Assembly (NCBI RefSeq): GCF_000003815.2
Contig: NC_049996.1
Coordinates: forward strand, 18,452,968 to 18,516,967
Reading direction: 5' to 3'
Origin: Branchiostoma floridae
Lineage: Eukaryota; Chordata; Leptocardii; Amphioxiformes; Branchiostomatidae
DNA: 64,000 nucleotides
This document shows, in pieces, positions 1 through 9,390 of the stretch (positions within the stretch are counted from its first letter, which is position 1; each line of letters opens with the position of its first letter). Made by a program: the position numbers and the translations under genes. The notes below the pieces were generated by a model. That model did no database searches, had not been told where the DNA came from, and saw nothing but the letters and a program-made list of their open reading frames with translations.

Positions 1-121
1 CCCGGCTGACTCCCCTAGCGTAGTATTTACTCTATTTGACCAATTTCTACAATTAGACCACCAAACCACGAAGCCTGGTAGAGGCTAGTGTTACTCTAAA
101 CCAGGTCTGGTACCAGTAACA

Positions 122-272
122 ATCTACGGTCCCTTAGAGATAATATCAAAGTTGGCCAAGGAGTATAGCCGGCCAAAGGGAGTCAAACGGGCCCGGTGCC
201 GCCAATGCTCCTTGGTCGGCTTTGATACTATCTCACCGTAAGGCACCCTAGGGTCTGCTTGGAGACTATGAA
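122..272. mobile_element. MITE-like fold-back
   Basis: The left arm (AGATAATATCAAAGTTGGCC, about 138-157) and the right arm around 215-236 (TTGGTCGGCTTTGATACTAT) form an imperfect inverted repeat. Related sequence is at 14070-14200. No coding potential. Confidence 0.4.
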
Positions 273-687
273 TGATATAACTTTAAAAAGGAATGACGTC
301 ACAGCTCAACTGCCCTGATATAACTGCTCTTAACCTGCAGCGCGCATGCGCATCAGAGGAACGTCAATAGAGTACGTACATGTATAAAACACGCAAATAG
401 AGAGCATATTTGCATAATCAATAAGAAAATAATATAACAATACCATAGTACTATTATAATTGTGGTGAATGATGGGAAGTCCATACTTGCAACGTCATCA
501 GAGCCTCGTTTTCAGAATGCTAAAATTAGACTCTCATTTTGGAAAAATTTGTGACATTTCATAGAGGAAAACATTGAATTATATAATTTGCAAAAGTGGA
601 CCTTTTCTTCCAGACAACAACAAAAAGGTAAAATGTCAGATATAAATAATCTCAGGGGAATGAAAAAATAGCATAATGGATGAACGT

Positions 688-830
688 ATTATTACATTTA
701 TTGTACATTTTTGCCCAAACGAGCTAATTACAGATGGTCACATACACAACATACACAAAAAATACATAATAGTATCGTAGACCAAGTCTAACATAGAAGT
801 TCGGCCACCAAGAAGTGTCAAGCCGAAGAG
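688..830 (-). repeat. CR1/L2-like LINE 3' tail
   Basis: Antisense 3' end of a non-LTR element (TTTATTGTACATTTTTGCCC). Related copies in the DDAH introns continue with GAGCTAAGTACAGGTCACAA and start from (AATG)n runs. Confidence 0.5.
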
Positions 831-884
831 AACAAACATTCCATCATGTGTTTGTGGCCAGGATTGTCTGATTTTCTAGGTCTA

Positions 885-1462
885 CGAGGGGCGTGCAATA
901 AGTAATGGTCCTGACCCACTTCCAGTTGTCTGATCTAAATGAAATTTTGTATGTGTAATAATTCATATCTCTATGGGTTATGTTGCAAAAGACAGCTCTG
1001 AACTAATTGTGGTTTCTGATTTACTGGTGTTTGAACTTAGTCAGGTGCGAAATGGACCAGGTGTGAAATGGAACCAGTTGAGTGTCGCGCAGTGATCCGG
1101 TTTTTGTATTTGAAAGGACGCACACCAAAGAAGACTTTTGATGAAATAAATGAAACTTATGGTGATGATGCCCCATCATATGACCTTGTAAAACGCTGGC
1201 ATCCTGAATTCAAACGTGGCTGGAAGTCTGTGGAAACAGCTCCCAGACCTGGTCGTCCCTCTTGTGCCATTGATGAGGCATCAGTTGGAGGACCAACCTG
1301 GGGTGTCCTACAAAATCGGTGTCCAGAGCTGCATCAAACGATGGGAGAAATGCATAACTCTGGGTGATTTCTATGAAGAGAAAGACTAATAACTGTGCCA
1401 AGTTTCATTAATCTCCTGCTATGGGAAATGGGTCAGGACCATTACTAATTGCACGCCCCTCG
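885..1462 (+). mobile_element. Mariner-type MITE, copy 1 (578 bp)
   Basis: Terminal inverted repeats CGAGGGGCGTGCAATAAGTA and the complementary right end, flanked by TA. An internal ORF (1068-1367, 99 aa) carries the N-terminal helix-turn-helix of a mariner/SETMAR-type transposase (FLYLKGRTPKKTFDEI, SYDLVKRWHPEF). The catalytic domain is deleted and the sequence passes directly to the transposase C-terminal region in another frame. Confidence 0.85.
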
Positions 1463-3090
1463 TATGTAGACCCTTAAGCTATGGGCGGTTCCACACATCT
1501 AAATACCTGACACCATTCTATTGTTTGGTAGGATTGTCTACGCAACAGACAACCATCGCAGAACAAGATTCCGAGACAACTCGGCACCTGGGACGACTGG
1601 GCCCCTGAACAATCAGGACAACTCGGCACCCAGCGCAGGTCAACTCGGCACCTTAGTTTTGGACATGTCCGAGCAACAAAATATAGATAATATACAGCCA
1701 TGAAAGAACGGTGGACACTTTCATAATTTTTATTCTTCAATTCGACTTTATGTCCACGAACAGGACCGGAAGCTTTACTTTCAACTTTAACCTTTCTGTG
1801 ACCTGGCGTTGTTTCAGTCCTTGATTTCAGGAAGCCTCTAAATGTCTCAATATCGGCTATCATAGAAGCTCATCTGTGTTTGTAGTACTCATAGCTATAG
1901 TTCAATACTAAATTTTCTTCCAACACAGAGGTATACACTCCGGGATGAAATTTTTAACGACCACTGACATCTCCTTCTTCGGGGTCAAACTAAAATGATC
2001 GTATTAAAAACGTTTGGAAGTACGTGATTGAACATTATTGATCCTAAAGAAGGCAGCAGTGGTTGCTGAAGTGAAAAGTTGATCCGTACGTTGTTGCATA
2101 CTTTTGTGTTTGGAGAAAGTTTAGTATTGTTTGAAAACGGCTATCACGTATTGTTTGACTTGATGGCTTTGGTTCTTTTCAGCAGTCTTTTGCGTCCCGC
2201 TACTAGTCCATGGTCTTACATGGATCACAACAGATCACAAACAAACCAGCCCACTCATTTGTCTGGAGATTGACTCTAAGAAAAGCATATCTTCAACTCA
2301 AACAACAGTAGACGAGTTTGTGTCGTTTTCAAATCAAAGAGACCCAAAAACAAGTTGCCAGCCTTAAAAAAAGCACCCGAGGAACTGGTTTGAATATAAG
2401 TCAACTTTTAAGCACCTCTGTACCAGTGACCACTACTAGGGTTGCTTTCGATCGTTCTTTTTTGTCTTGGAGACATGTTTTGCACTGTGTTGATTTTCGA
2501 AATGTTTAAGTTCTCAAACGGATCATATTTTTGTTCAGTTTGTGACGTATTTAAAAAATATCACTGGCAGGGGTGCGTGTGATGTATCATTGTAGCCCAG
2601 AGTGAAAATTGGACAGACGTACCTGAATACGGGCTTCGGAAGGAAGGCAGCTTCAGGCCTGTAGAATCCCTGTCTTCACTCTTGCAGTTATTACGTGATG
2701 TGCTTCTTATTCTCTCAATCATTGATATGCAGAAAACGTCACGATTTTCTATCAGACAGTGAATCATGATTGGCTAAAGGTGACAGCGAAGCTTGATCTG
2801 CAATGATTGTCTGTTGAGTAGACAATTTATTGAAAATCAACGCTTCGGTGTCAGGTATGAGGAACCGCCCCAATTTTAAGAAACAAGAAGTCTGCACAGA
2901 AAATCAGACAACTTTTAGTCATAAATACATAATTGCCCGCTTGCTGCATGCAGTATGTGTATGATATGTATCAAGACATGCTCAATAAAGACATGGACAG
3001 ACAATCCCGAGATGAAAAGAATCTGAGTGATTCAGGAGCTTCCAAACCCGTCTGACAACTTTTGAATCTTTATAAATCGGAGAGACTCCC
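1463..3090. other. Intergenic, no gene recognised
   Basis: Short open frames here match no family I recognise. A repeat at about 1858-1940 (GAAGCTCATCTGTGTT...) also occurs near 22520 and 23865. Confidence 0.4.
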
Positions 3091-3095
3091 CGCCC

Positions 3096-3126
3096 TATAT
3101 AACAGAGGCGCCTGCAGTCATATACA
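3096..3126 (+). promoter_or_regulatory. Candidate DDAH core promoter (TATA-like box)
   Basis: TATATAA at 3096-3102 lies about 60 bp before the DDAH ATG, with TCATAT initiator-like sequence at 3118-3123. A second TATAAA is at 3071-3076. Spacing fits a TATA promoter with a short 5' UTR, but no transcript evidence is available. Confidence 0.4.
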
Positions 3127-3158
3127 GGGGGCCATCAGAGTATTTCAATACTAGAAAC

Positions 3159-3305
3159 ATGGCGGACATCTGGAACTTTCCCGAGTTCACACGGGCAGTC
3201 GTGCGAGAGGTTTCAGATAACGTCAACAACGCAACGCGAAGCCCGATTTCCACGGAAGACATTGACCTGGACAAGTGCCGGGCTGAGTGGGAACTCTACG
3301 TGCAG
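3159..3305 (+). CDS. DDAH: DDAH exon 1
   Basis: Residues 1-49, beginning MADIWNFPEF and ending WELYVQ, followed by donor GTATAG. Its last 12 bases (CTCTACGTGCAG) recur exactly at the end of intron 1. The N-terminus is divergent, but the RAEWELYV stretch aligns with the LYV region of vertebrate DDAH1. Confidence 0.9.
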
Positions 3306-6300
3306 GTATAGCAACAAACAATCGGTGTTCTGTCTACAATGTTGTTGATTAGGTTGAACACTTTTTATGTTACAGAAGGGAACATATTGTTTTTGCTTTG
3401 TTTCTTCTTCTTTTCCGCACAAATAAGGTCAACGACCTGGACCAGACGGCTGTCACCATGGTAACAGGTAAAGTAGCAGGCACCATGTGGTGTTCGGTTA
3501 CATAATGTAGCAAATGTCAGATCTAGAGGGGCTCGGGTCACTACATTTAGAAATGTGTTCAAATAAGAATGAACAAAACAGTTGCCAGTGTTAGACTACA
3601 ACATGTGAAGGTAACATTCTGTATTTGCTTGCAAATATTACCTTTCTAGTTCTTTGATTGTGTAACTGTAAAGCCTTTGTGGGCAGAAGTCGAAGATACT
3701 CATTATCATTGACAATACAAGATGTCATTCATTCTGGGGTACCATATTTGTAATATAAAACAGTTCCAATACATTAACGAAATGATATTGCTGGGGAAAT
3801 TCACCATTGGTAAGTTTAAATATGGAAACACTCATATGGACTTAGTTACATTGTTCAAATCTGAATGTTCTTTAAGAAATCTATGAAGAATTGATTGTAT
3901 ACACATGTCCCATACAGAATGAGCAATAAAGTTTTATCATTAAAAAAAAAACCTCTACGTGCAGACGCTACGGGACCTGGGTCTGGACGTGACGGTGATT
4001 CCGCAAGACCCCAGCCTGCCCGACTGCATGTTCGTGGAAGATTCATGCATCGTGGTTGGAGACACGGCGCTCATCACGAGGCCCGCATGCGGACCCAGGC
4101 AGGGGGAGGTCAGTGATGTCATGTTAACTGTTTCAATATTGATTGAATGAATGAAGACATTTATTGCACATTTTTGCCACACTGGGCTAAGTACAGGTCA
4201 CAACAAGACATGTTGAAAAGATACAGTAAACAGGTACAAAATGAGACTATTGCTGGATAAATTCAACTTCTCCTCGCTTTTCTGTTATAGTGGAGATAAA
4301 AGAGCAGATATGTTTTATGATCGATGGTTTGTCTAGTTGCATTAGGAATATGAATTTTTCCACAGAACTTAATAGGTGTATGAAATATTACTCACCACTC
4401 TGAAGAAATCATTACTCGTCACTCTGAAAATGCTGTATGTTGTCTATTCCTTCGACTATAATTGTTAAGACAACACGTTGTTGTTCGTCCATCGGAAGTT
4501 GATGAGGACAACACAGAGTTGTTCGATTTCAACCTCTGAGGTTTTTGTTTTTTTGAAATCGAAAATATTCTGAGTTTATCGGTGAAATATTCATTTAGAT
4601 TTCCTTGTACTGTGAGCTATTTTCATTACTCGCCACTCGTGTCATGTTATTGTAAAAATGCTGTTTATTGTTGTCTATCGGTAGACAACACGATTTCAAC
4701 CTTTGAAGAGCAGATGCAAAGGACAGCATGTTCAAATACATGTACACTGACCTTATCTGTTCCTGCTATCCCCCCCCCCCCAAAGTATTCAGATCCAAAA
4801 AAGGAATGAATATGAAGTTAATGAATGAATGAAGACCTTTATTGTACAGTTTTGCCCAACCGAGCTAAGTACAGGTCACAACAAGCCAAAACATATATAC
4901 AATCATATAAAAGTATCACAAATCTAGTCTAACACAGCAGTTCGGCTTCTTCTCGCTTCTTGGTAATGGTGAAAATGTAGGACTGTATGGGTTTAGCTAT
5001 GGTCGGTTTGTCAAAACGCATGAGGAATCAGTTCTTCTCATGTGTCTAAAATGAGGTAATCTACGTTCTATGTAATTAAATAGAGTATTATTAATATTCA
5101 ATGACTCAATCAACCCTTCTTTGTCCACTATCTGTTTAAGAGAATTTAATTAATGAATGAAGACCTTTATTGTACATACATACCCACTGGGTTCAGTACA
5201 GGTCACAATAAATGATACGACATGATATAATGATACAATGAATTTACACTACTCAAGAATCGTATTCTACTGCGTACATTCGGCTTCTTCTCGTTTCTTT
5301 GTGATATTAAAAATGTAAGAACAGATATGCTTTATAAGTAAAGGTTTGTCTAGATTCATAAGGAATATAAATTTGTCTATATTACCAAGGACGTTACATC
5401 AGAAGTAACGTCCTTGATATTACTTAGTGGTATGAAATGGGGGAACATGGATTCTATTAGTCTGTATAGTTCAGCTCTTTCTTTCTTGTACAAACTACAT
5501 TCTACTACAAAATGATGTTAGTCTTCTAACTTATCTAGATTGCAGTATCTATTTTCGTTGTATCTATATTCGTTGTATGTATCTTATCTTCATTTCTTTC
5601 AGACAGCGATAATGGAAGAGATCATGGCGAATCTCGGGCTAAAAGTAAAAGTGGTAGAAAGTGATACAGCCACCCTGGAAGGCGGTGACGTCATTTTTAC
5701 AGGTTGGTAGATTTCAGGATGTCCTTAAAGATGTCTTATTCTGTGCTGTTTCTTATTGATTAACGAAGTTACTGTATATAGAAGGCAGATTGGAATCAAA
5801 AGAGTGTCTCTTTTCCGAAGCATCGAAAGTTCCAAGGAAAGAAAACCGTCTTTGCTCAGATGCAACATTGATATGCAAATTCAATCCTGATTTTAAACCT
5901 GACTTTTTTTGTTATGTTTCCTGTGTTATCTCATGTTAAGGTTAAACTTTTGATTCATTCGTTTGGCAGTATGATTTTACGTTATCTAAGTTAATCTAGT
6001 TTTGTACAGTATTTATGTTACCTAAGTAATTTGGTTTCGTAGAACTTTTTTGTACGATTATGTTATTGAAGTTAATTAGTTGAACTTTATGTATGACTTA
6101 TGTTCGGGGTTCTCCCTACAGGGGGCTTTGAAAAACGCCGTCAGGCGATATGCTTTCACCCTGGTTGAATAAAGAATAAACAAACAAACAAATGCAAGAT
6201 ATGTATATTTTCCTGGCCACTTGTTTTCAATAAATTCAAAAGAATGAACTTGTGCAAACAAATATTAATACAACTTTATTTTTTTGTTGTTATGTTTTTG

Positions 6301-8974
6301 TAGGCAAGGAGATATTCTGCGGCGATTCGGTGTTGAGTAACGAGGAGGGGTTCGCCATCTTGCAGGAGACTTTCCCTGACTACCCGTGCCACTCCATCTT
6401 TGTGGAGTATCCGGAGTTCCATCTGAAGGGGTACATGGCGCTGGCTGCTCCGGGGGTGATCGCCACGTGTGATAATGAGTGGGGGCATCCTGGCTGGAAG
6501 GTCAGCTGTTGTACTTGTTATTACCTTCGCCAAGAAGGTTATGTCTTTTGGGGTAGCCATCCTTCTACTTGGGGACATCCAACGGCGAAACCGCCTGTCT
6601 GGATGTACCTAATCTCCAAGCAGATCCCACGGTAGCATATGCATAAGGTAGTATCAAAAGCTGACAGAGGAGTGAAGCCGGCTTTAGGAGTATGTTTCGC
6701 TACTACATTGCAAATAGACACCATTTAGCTGACTACACTCCATGGCCAGTTTGATCTTATGCCATTGTAGGATCTGCTTTGAGATTAGATGTACCCTGCT
6801 TTCCTGACCACCCTGCTCATAAATATTAATGAGCTTTCTCTTATATATGCGAGATCCCTTTTGAAAACTGAAAATCCTATTCTCTGATTGGCTGACAGCT
6901 GGTTTGTGGCAACGCCCACAGGAACCAAGAGTGACGGTTGAGAAAGCAGGGTACATCCAGACAGGCGGTTTCGCCGTTGGATGTGTCTGCGTAAGAGGAT
7001 GGAACGGAAGTAGCGTTCATTGTATGTATGTTTGTATGTTTTGTTGAAGACCAGCACAACTCGAGAACGCTTGGATGGATTGTATTGATATTCGGTATGT
7101 GGGTAGGGCTAGCTTGGTGACCTAAAAACGACAAGATTTTGCCCCCCTCCCCCACCCCAGCGACTTGTTATGTTTACATTTACCGAAGCTTAACATCATA
7201 AACGCTTTTGATCCGTTTATTCGTCCACTTTAATCCAAGCAAATAAGGGCAATGACCAAGACCAGGTGGCTGTTACCATGGTCACTGGTCAAGGAATAGG
7301 CACCCTGTGGTGTTGGATTACATAATGTAGCAAATGGCAGGACAAAGTTAGAGGGGCTGGTCAACATATACATGTATAAAAGTGTTTGAGTGATGAAAAT
7401 AGTAGTAATTTGTATTTACAAATGTCACCTTTACTAGTTTGTTACCTACTTGAAAACTAGCCTGTGTTTACACAAGCTCTCGCTGGCTGGAGTTAATTAT
7501 GGTGGCGGCAATTGTAGGGCCGGCCGCTAGGGGCGCGATTTTAGTCAGGCTATTTGAAAACCTGGCGTATTGTTTTCAGTCTGTGTGTGTGTGTGTTTGT
7601 TCGTTTGTACTGATGTATATCCATAGAAATCTGTTACAGAAGGAATCATTACATTTTCCCTAATTTTTCTACAACTTCACTGTACAATCAACACTTGTGT
7701 ATAAAGACTCACGAAAATATGCCGTAATACCCCTGTCACATTTGGCGAAAATCGATCGAACGACGATTCTGCGGCAATCGCCCGAGCCTCGCTTATAATA
7801 ATAACTTTATTGCACGACAATTGTACAAGGTACAAAGTATGGCTTATATGTGACAGGGACGGTTTTCAGATGAAAAATATGCGCAACCCTCTGTCGATCT
7901 TAAATATGACCGATCTTCCATCGATACGCCCGAAGATCGTGGATAATGTGACAGGGGTATAACTGCAACTGAAAGAAAACACCACCAACAACAACAGATT
8001 GTCGTGGTAATCTATTTCTGCTCTTGTCGAGTTCCTTTTGTGATTTTATCATCTTGTCCAACCTTGACAGGACATCTGCGACACCTCCAACTACACTTAC
8101 AAGCCCCTTTGGATTCCTGACGACTTTGGTAACAACTGCATGTTCATCAACGGCAACATCATACACACTACAGATGACCAGAAGCCGGACACTTATGCGG
8201 TATGTTCCCTCCACACTATAGTTTTGTTCCTCTCTACTGGGCTGATGTAATCGTACTTTTCATTGGTCACCATTCCTGCTTATCTCATTCTGATTGGCCA
8301 GAGTCCTGTGTGTCTGTCCTTCTGATTGGTTCAAACTTTCAAAAGTCATTAATGCACGTGTGTGTCAGTGAAACTATTAATGCACGGCTGTTAATGATTT
8401 TCCATCCCACGGCATCTGTTACGGCGTCATAGCCAACATGAATTGGGGCCTTCTGATTGGTCTACGTCCCCTGGCGATATGATAATATAGTTTATGGACT
8501 GGTTCAGTTGTTCATGGGTACACAGACAGGGCTTATCCGACTGTACTGGTCAGTGGCTTCAATAAATGACAATAAAAGACAAGATAGATGACAAGACACA
8601 AGACTTCATTTTTCTAACATGGAACATAACATATATATATACCAGTTCAATGATTTAAGTAATTCAACAATATTTACAGTACTACGTGTTCCTCAAATTA
8701 AAAAAAAGTCAATCAATCAATCAATCGTTCGCTGGCATCATAAGTTAATGCATGGCGGCTACAGACAATTTATCATATAATATGATAATAAATCGTAAAA
8801 GAGATAAATGAAAGATATATTTCTGTTGAGTTTGTACTACTGGCGCTAACTTATAGATATTTATTTCTGTAGGTGTTCAAGAAACAGATGGCTGACTACA
8901 ACCTGATCGCCATGCCGACGGAGGAGGTCAGCAAGGTTGACGCAGCCCTGACGTGCCAGTCTATCCTGTTCTGA
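3159..8974 (+). CDS. DDAH: Dimethylarginine dimethylaminohydrolase (DDAH), 6 exons, complete
   Basis: Coding exons 3159-3305, 3965-4108, 5603-5702, 6304-6500, 8071-8199 and 8873-8974 join with matching phases (0,0,1,0,0) into 272 codons plus TGA; human DDAH1 is 285 aa. DDAH is a cytosolic enzyme that hydrolyses asymmetric methylarginines to citrulline and a methylamine, relieving inhibition of nitric oxide synthase. Visible family motifs are SLPDCMFVED and TALITRP (exon 2), LEGGDVIFTG (exons 3-4), FHLKG with the catalytic His (about residue 170) and LTCQS near the C-terminus with the nucleophilic Cys (about residue 267). All splice sites are GT-AG. The start is the first ATG after a TATA-like box. 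Intron 1 is unusual (see findings). DDAH1 and DDAH2 cannot be separated from this sequence alone. Confidence 0.95.
3306..3952 (+). mobile_element. Putative retroposed insertion forming DDAH intron 1
   Basis: 647 bp between two exact copies of CTCTACGTGCAG (3294-3305 and 3953-3964). The right end reads AATAAA (3925-3930), 11 bases, then A10 (3942-3951), as expected of a reverse-transcribed RNA 3' end. Part of the body (about 3415-3560) is repeated at about 7237-7370 in DDAH intron 4, including a shared stretch around TTACATAATGTAGCAAATG, so it contains dispersed-repeat sequence. No reading frame was recognised in it. Confidence 0.6.
3965..4108 (+). CDS. DDAH: DDAH exon 2
   Basis: Residues 50-97, holding the substrate-pocket stretches SLPDCMFVED and ALITRP; phase 0 at both ends. 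Its acceptor is atypical: an A-rich tract rather than pyrimidines precedes CTCTACGTGCAG. The donor is GTCAGT. Confidence 0.92.
4141..4260 (-). repeat. CR1/L2-like LINE tail in DDAH intron 2, copy a
   Basis: Starts at (TGAA)n then GACATTTATTGCACATTTTT and GGGCTAAGTACAGGTCACAA. It is antisense to DDAH and begins only about 30 bp after the exon 2 donor. Confidence 0.55.
4821..5100 (-). repeat. CR1/L2-like LINE tail in DDAH intron 2, copy b
   Basis: (AATG)n followed by GACCTTTATTGTACAGTTTT and GAGCTAAGTACAGGTCACAA. Same family and orientation as the neighbouring copies. Confidence 0.55.
5149..5420 (-). repeat. CR1/L2-like LINE tail in DDAH intron 2, copy c
   Basis: AATGAATGAAGACCTTTATT start, then a GGTTCAGTACAGGTCACAAT segment. 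It is the third copy in the same orientation within 1.3 kb. Confidence 0.5.
5603..5702 (+). CDS. DDAH: DDAH exon 3
   Basis: Residues 98-131, TAIMEEIM through TLEGGDVIFTG. The acceptor is TTTCTTTCAG, the donor GTTGGT, and the exon ends in phase 1. Confidence 0.93.
6105..6195 (+). repeat. Non-LTR retrotransposon 3' end in DDAH intron 3
   Basis: CCTGGTTGAATAAAGAATAA followed by (ACAAA)n is a typical LINE 3' terminus in sense orientation. No reverse transcriptase frame is attached. Confidence 0.5.
6304..6500 (+). CDS. DDAH: DDAH exon 4
   Basis: Residues 131-196. It carries the catalytic His in EFHLKG and the following APGVIA strand, ends HPGWK, and has donor GTCAGC. A fold-back MITE starts about 60 bp into the next intron. 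Confidence 0.93.
6558..7001. mobile_element. Fold-back MITE in DDAH intron 4
   Basis: Inverted arms of about 50 bp (6558-6609 and 6950-7001) sharing ACATCCAACGGCGAAACCGC. Copies of the same family are at 45633-45882 and 59410-59493. Interior non-coding. Confidence 0.7.
7237..7440 (+). repeat. Second copy of the repeat found in DDAH intron 1
   Basis: Similar to about 3415-3640: both have an AAATAAGG start, a CACCATGTGGTGTT or CACCCTGTGGTGTT block, TACATAATGTAGCAAATG, then AGAGGGGCT. The poly(A) end seen at 3942-3951 is not visible here. Confidence 0.55.
7726..7961. mobile_element. MITE with AATACCCCTGTCACAT termini
   Basis: The left end AATACCCCTGTCACAT and the right end ATGTGACAGGGGTATA are complementary. 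A LINE-tail-like segment (ACTTTATTGCACGACAATTG) lies inside at about 7800-7840, probably a secondary insertion. Confidence 0.6.
8071..8199 (+). CDS. DDAH: DDAH exon 5
   Basis: Residues 197-239. It contains WIPDDFGNNCMFING, matching the VPDDIAANCIYLN region of vertebrate DDAH1. Acceptor CCTTGACAG, donor GTATGT, phase 0 at both ends. Confidence 0.93.
8873..8974 (+). CDS. DDAH: DDAH exon 6 (catalytic Cys, stop)
   Basis: Residues 240-272, ending KVDAALTCQSILF then TGA. The Cys in LTCQS is the position of the DDAH nucleophile. The acceptor is TTTCTGTAG. Confidence 0.94.
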   Translation: MFKKQMADYNLIAMPTEEVSKVDAALTCQSILF

Positions 8975-9352
8975 GCACAGGCCATACGTACCCGGAAGGA
9001 TTTGGTTATGTGGATGCCATCAAGTTTCGGCCGTTTAAAAAAGTCTAGATCGTCCACCATGCCGTATATTGTTGAATCCAGCTAAAATGAGCAAGTGTAT
9101 GCCGTGTATCAATCAAATATACCACAAAATATACTAATATTATAGAATGCCAACGTCAATTCCAAGGTCTAACGAGAAGATGTGAAAGAACAAAATGAAA
9201 CAATTGTTCAGTATTCCATACTCTGTTTGTTTGATCACTTGTTCATCAGTTTTCATTTTGTTTGCCAGACTTTTTTATTTGCACACTCACGTCAGTTTTG
9301 GGGTTCCCAGAGGATGGCATCCATATAATCAACGTGGTTTCAAGACATGATA

Positions 9353-9387
9353 AATAAAAATGGTGGTTTCAAGACATGATAAATAAA
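9353..9387 (+). terminator. Duplicated polyadenylation signals 3' of DDAH
   Basis: AATAAA occurs at 9353-9358 and 9382-9387 inside a perfect tandem duplication of about 29 bp (9334-9390, unit starting GTGGTTTCAAGACATGATAA). They lie about 380-410 bp beyond the stop codon, a reasonable 3' UTR length. Confidence 0.45.
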
Positions 9388-9390
9388 AAT

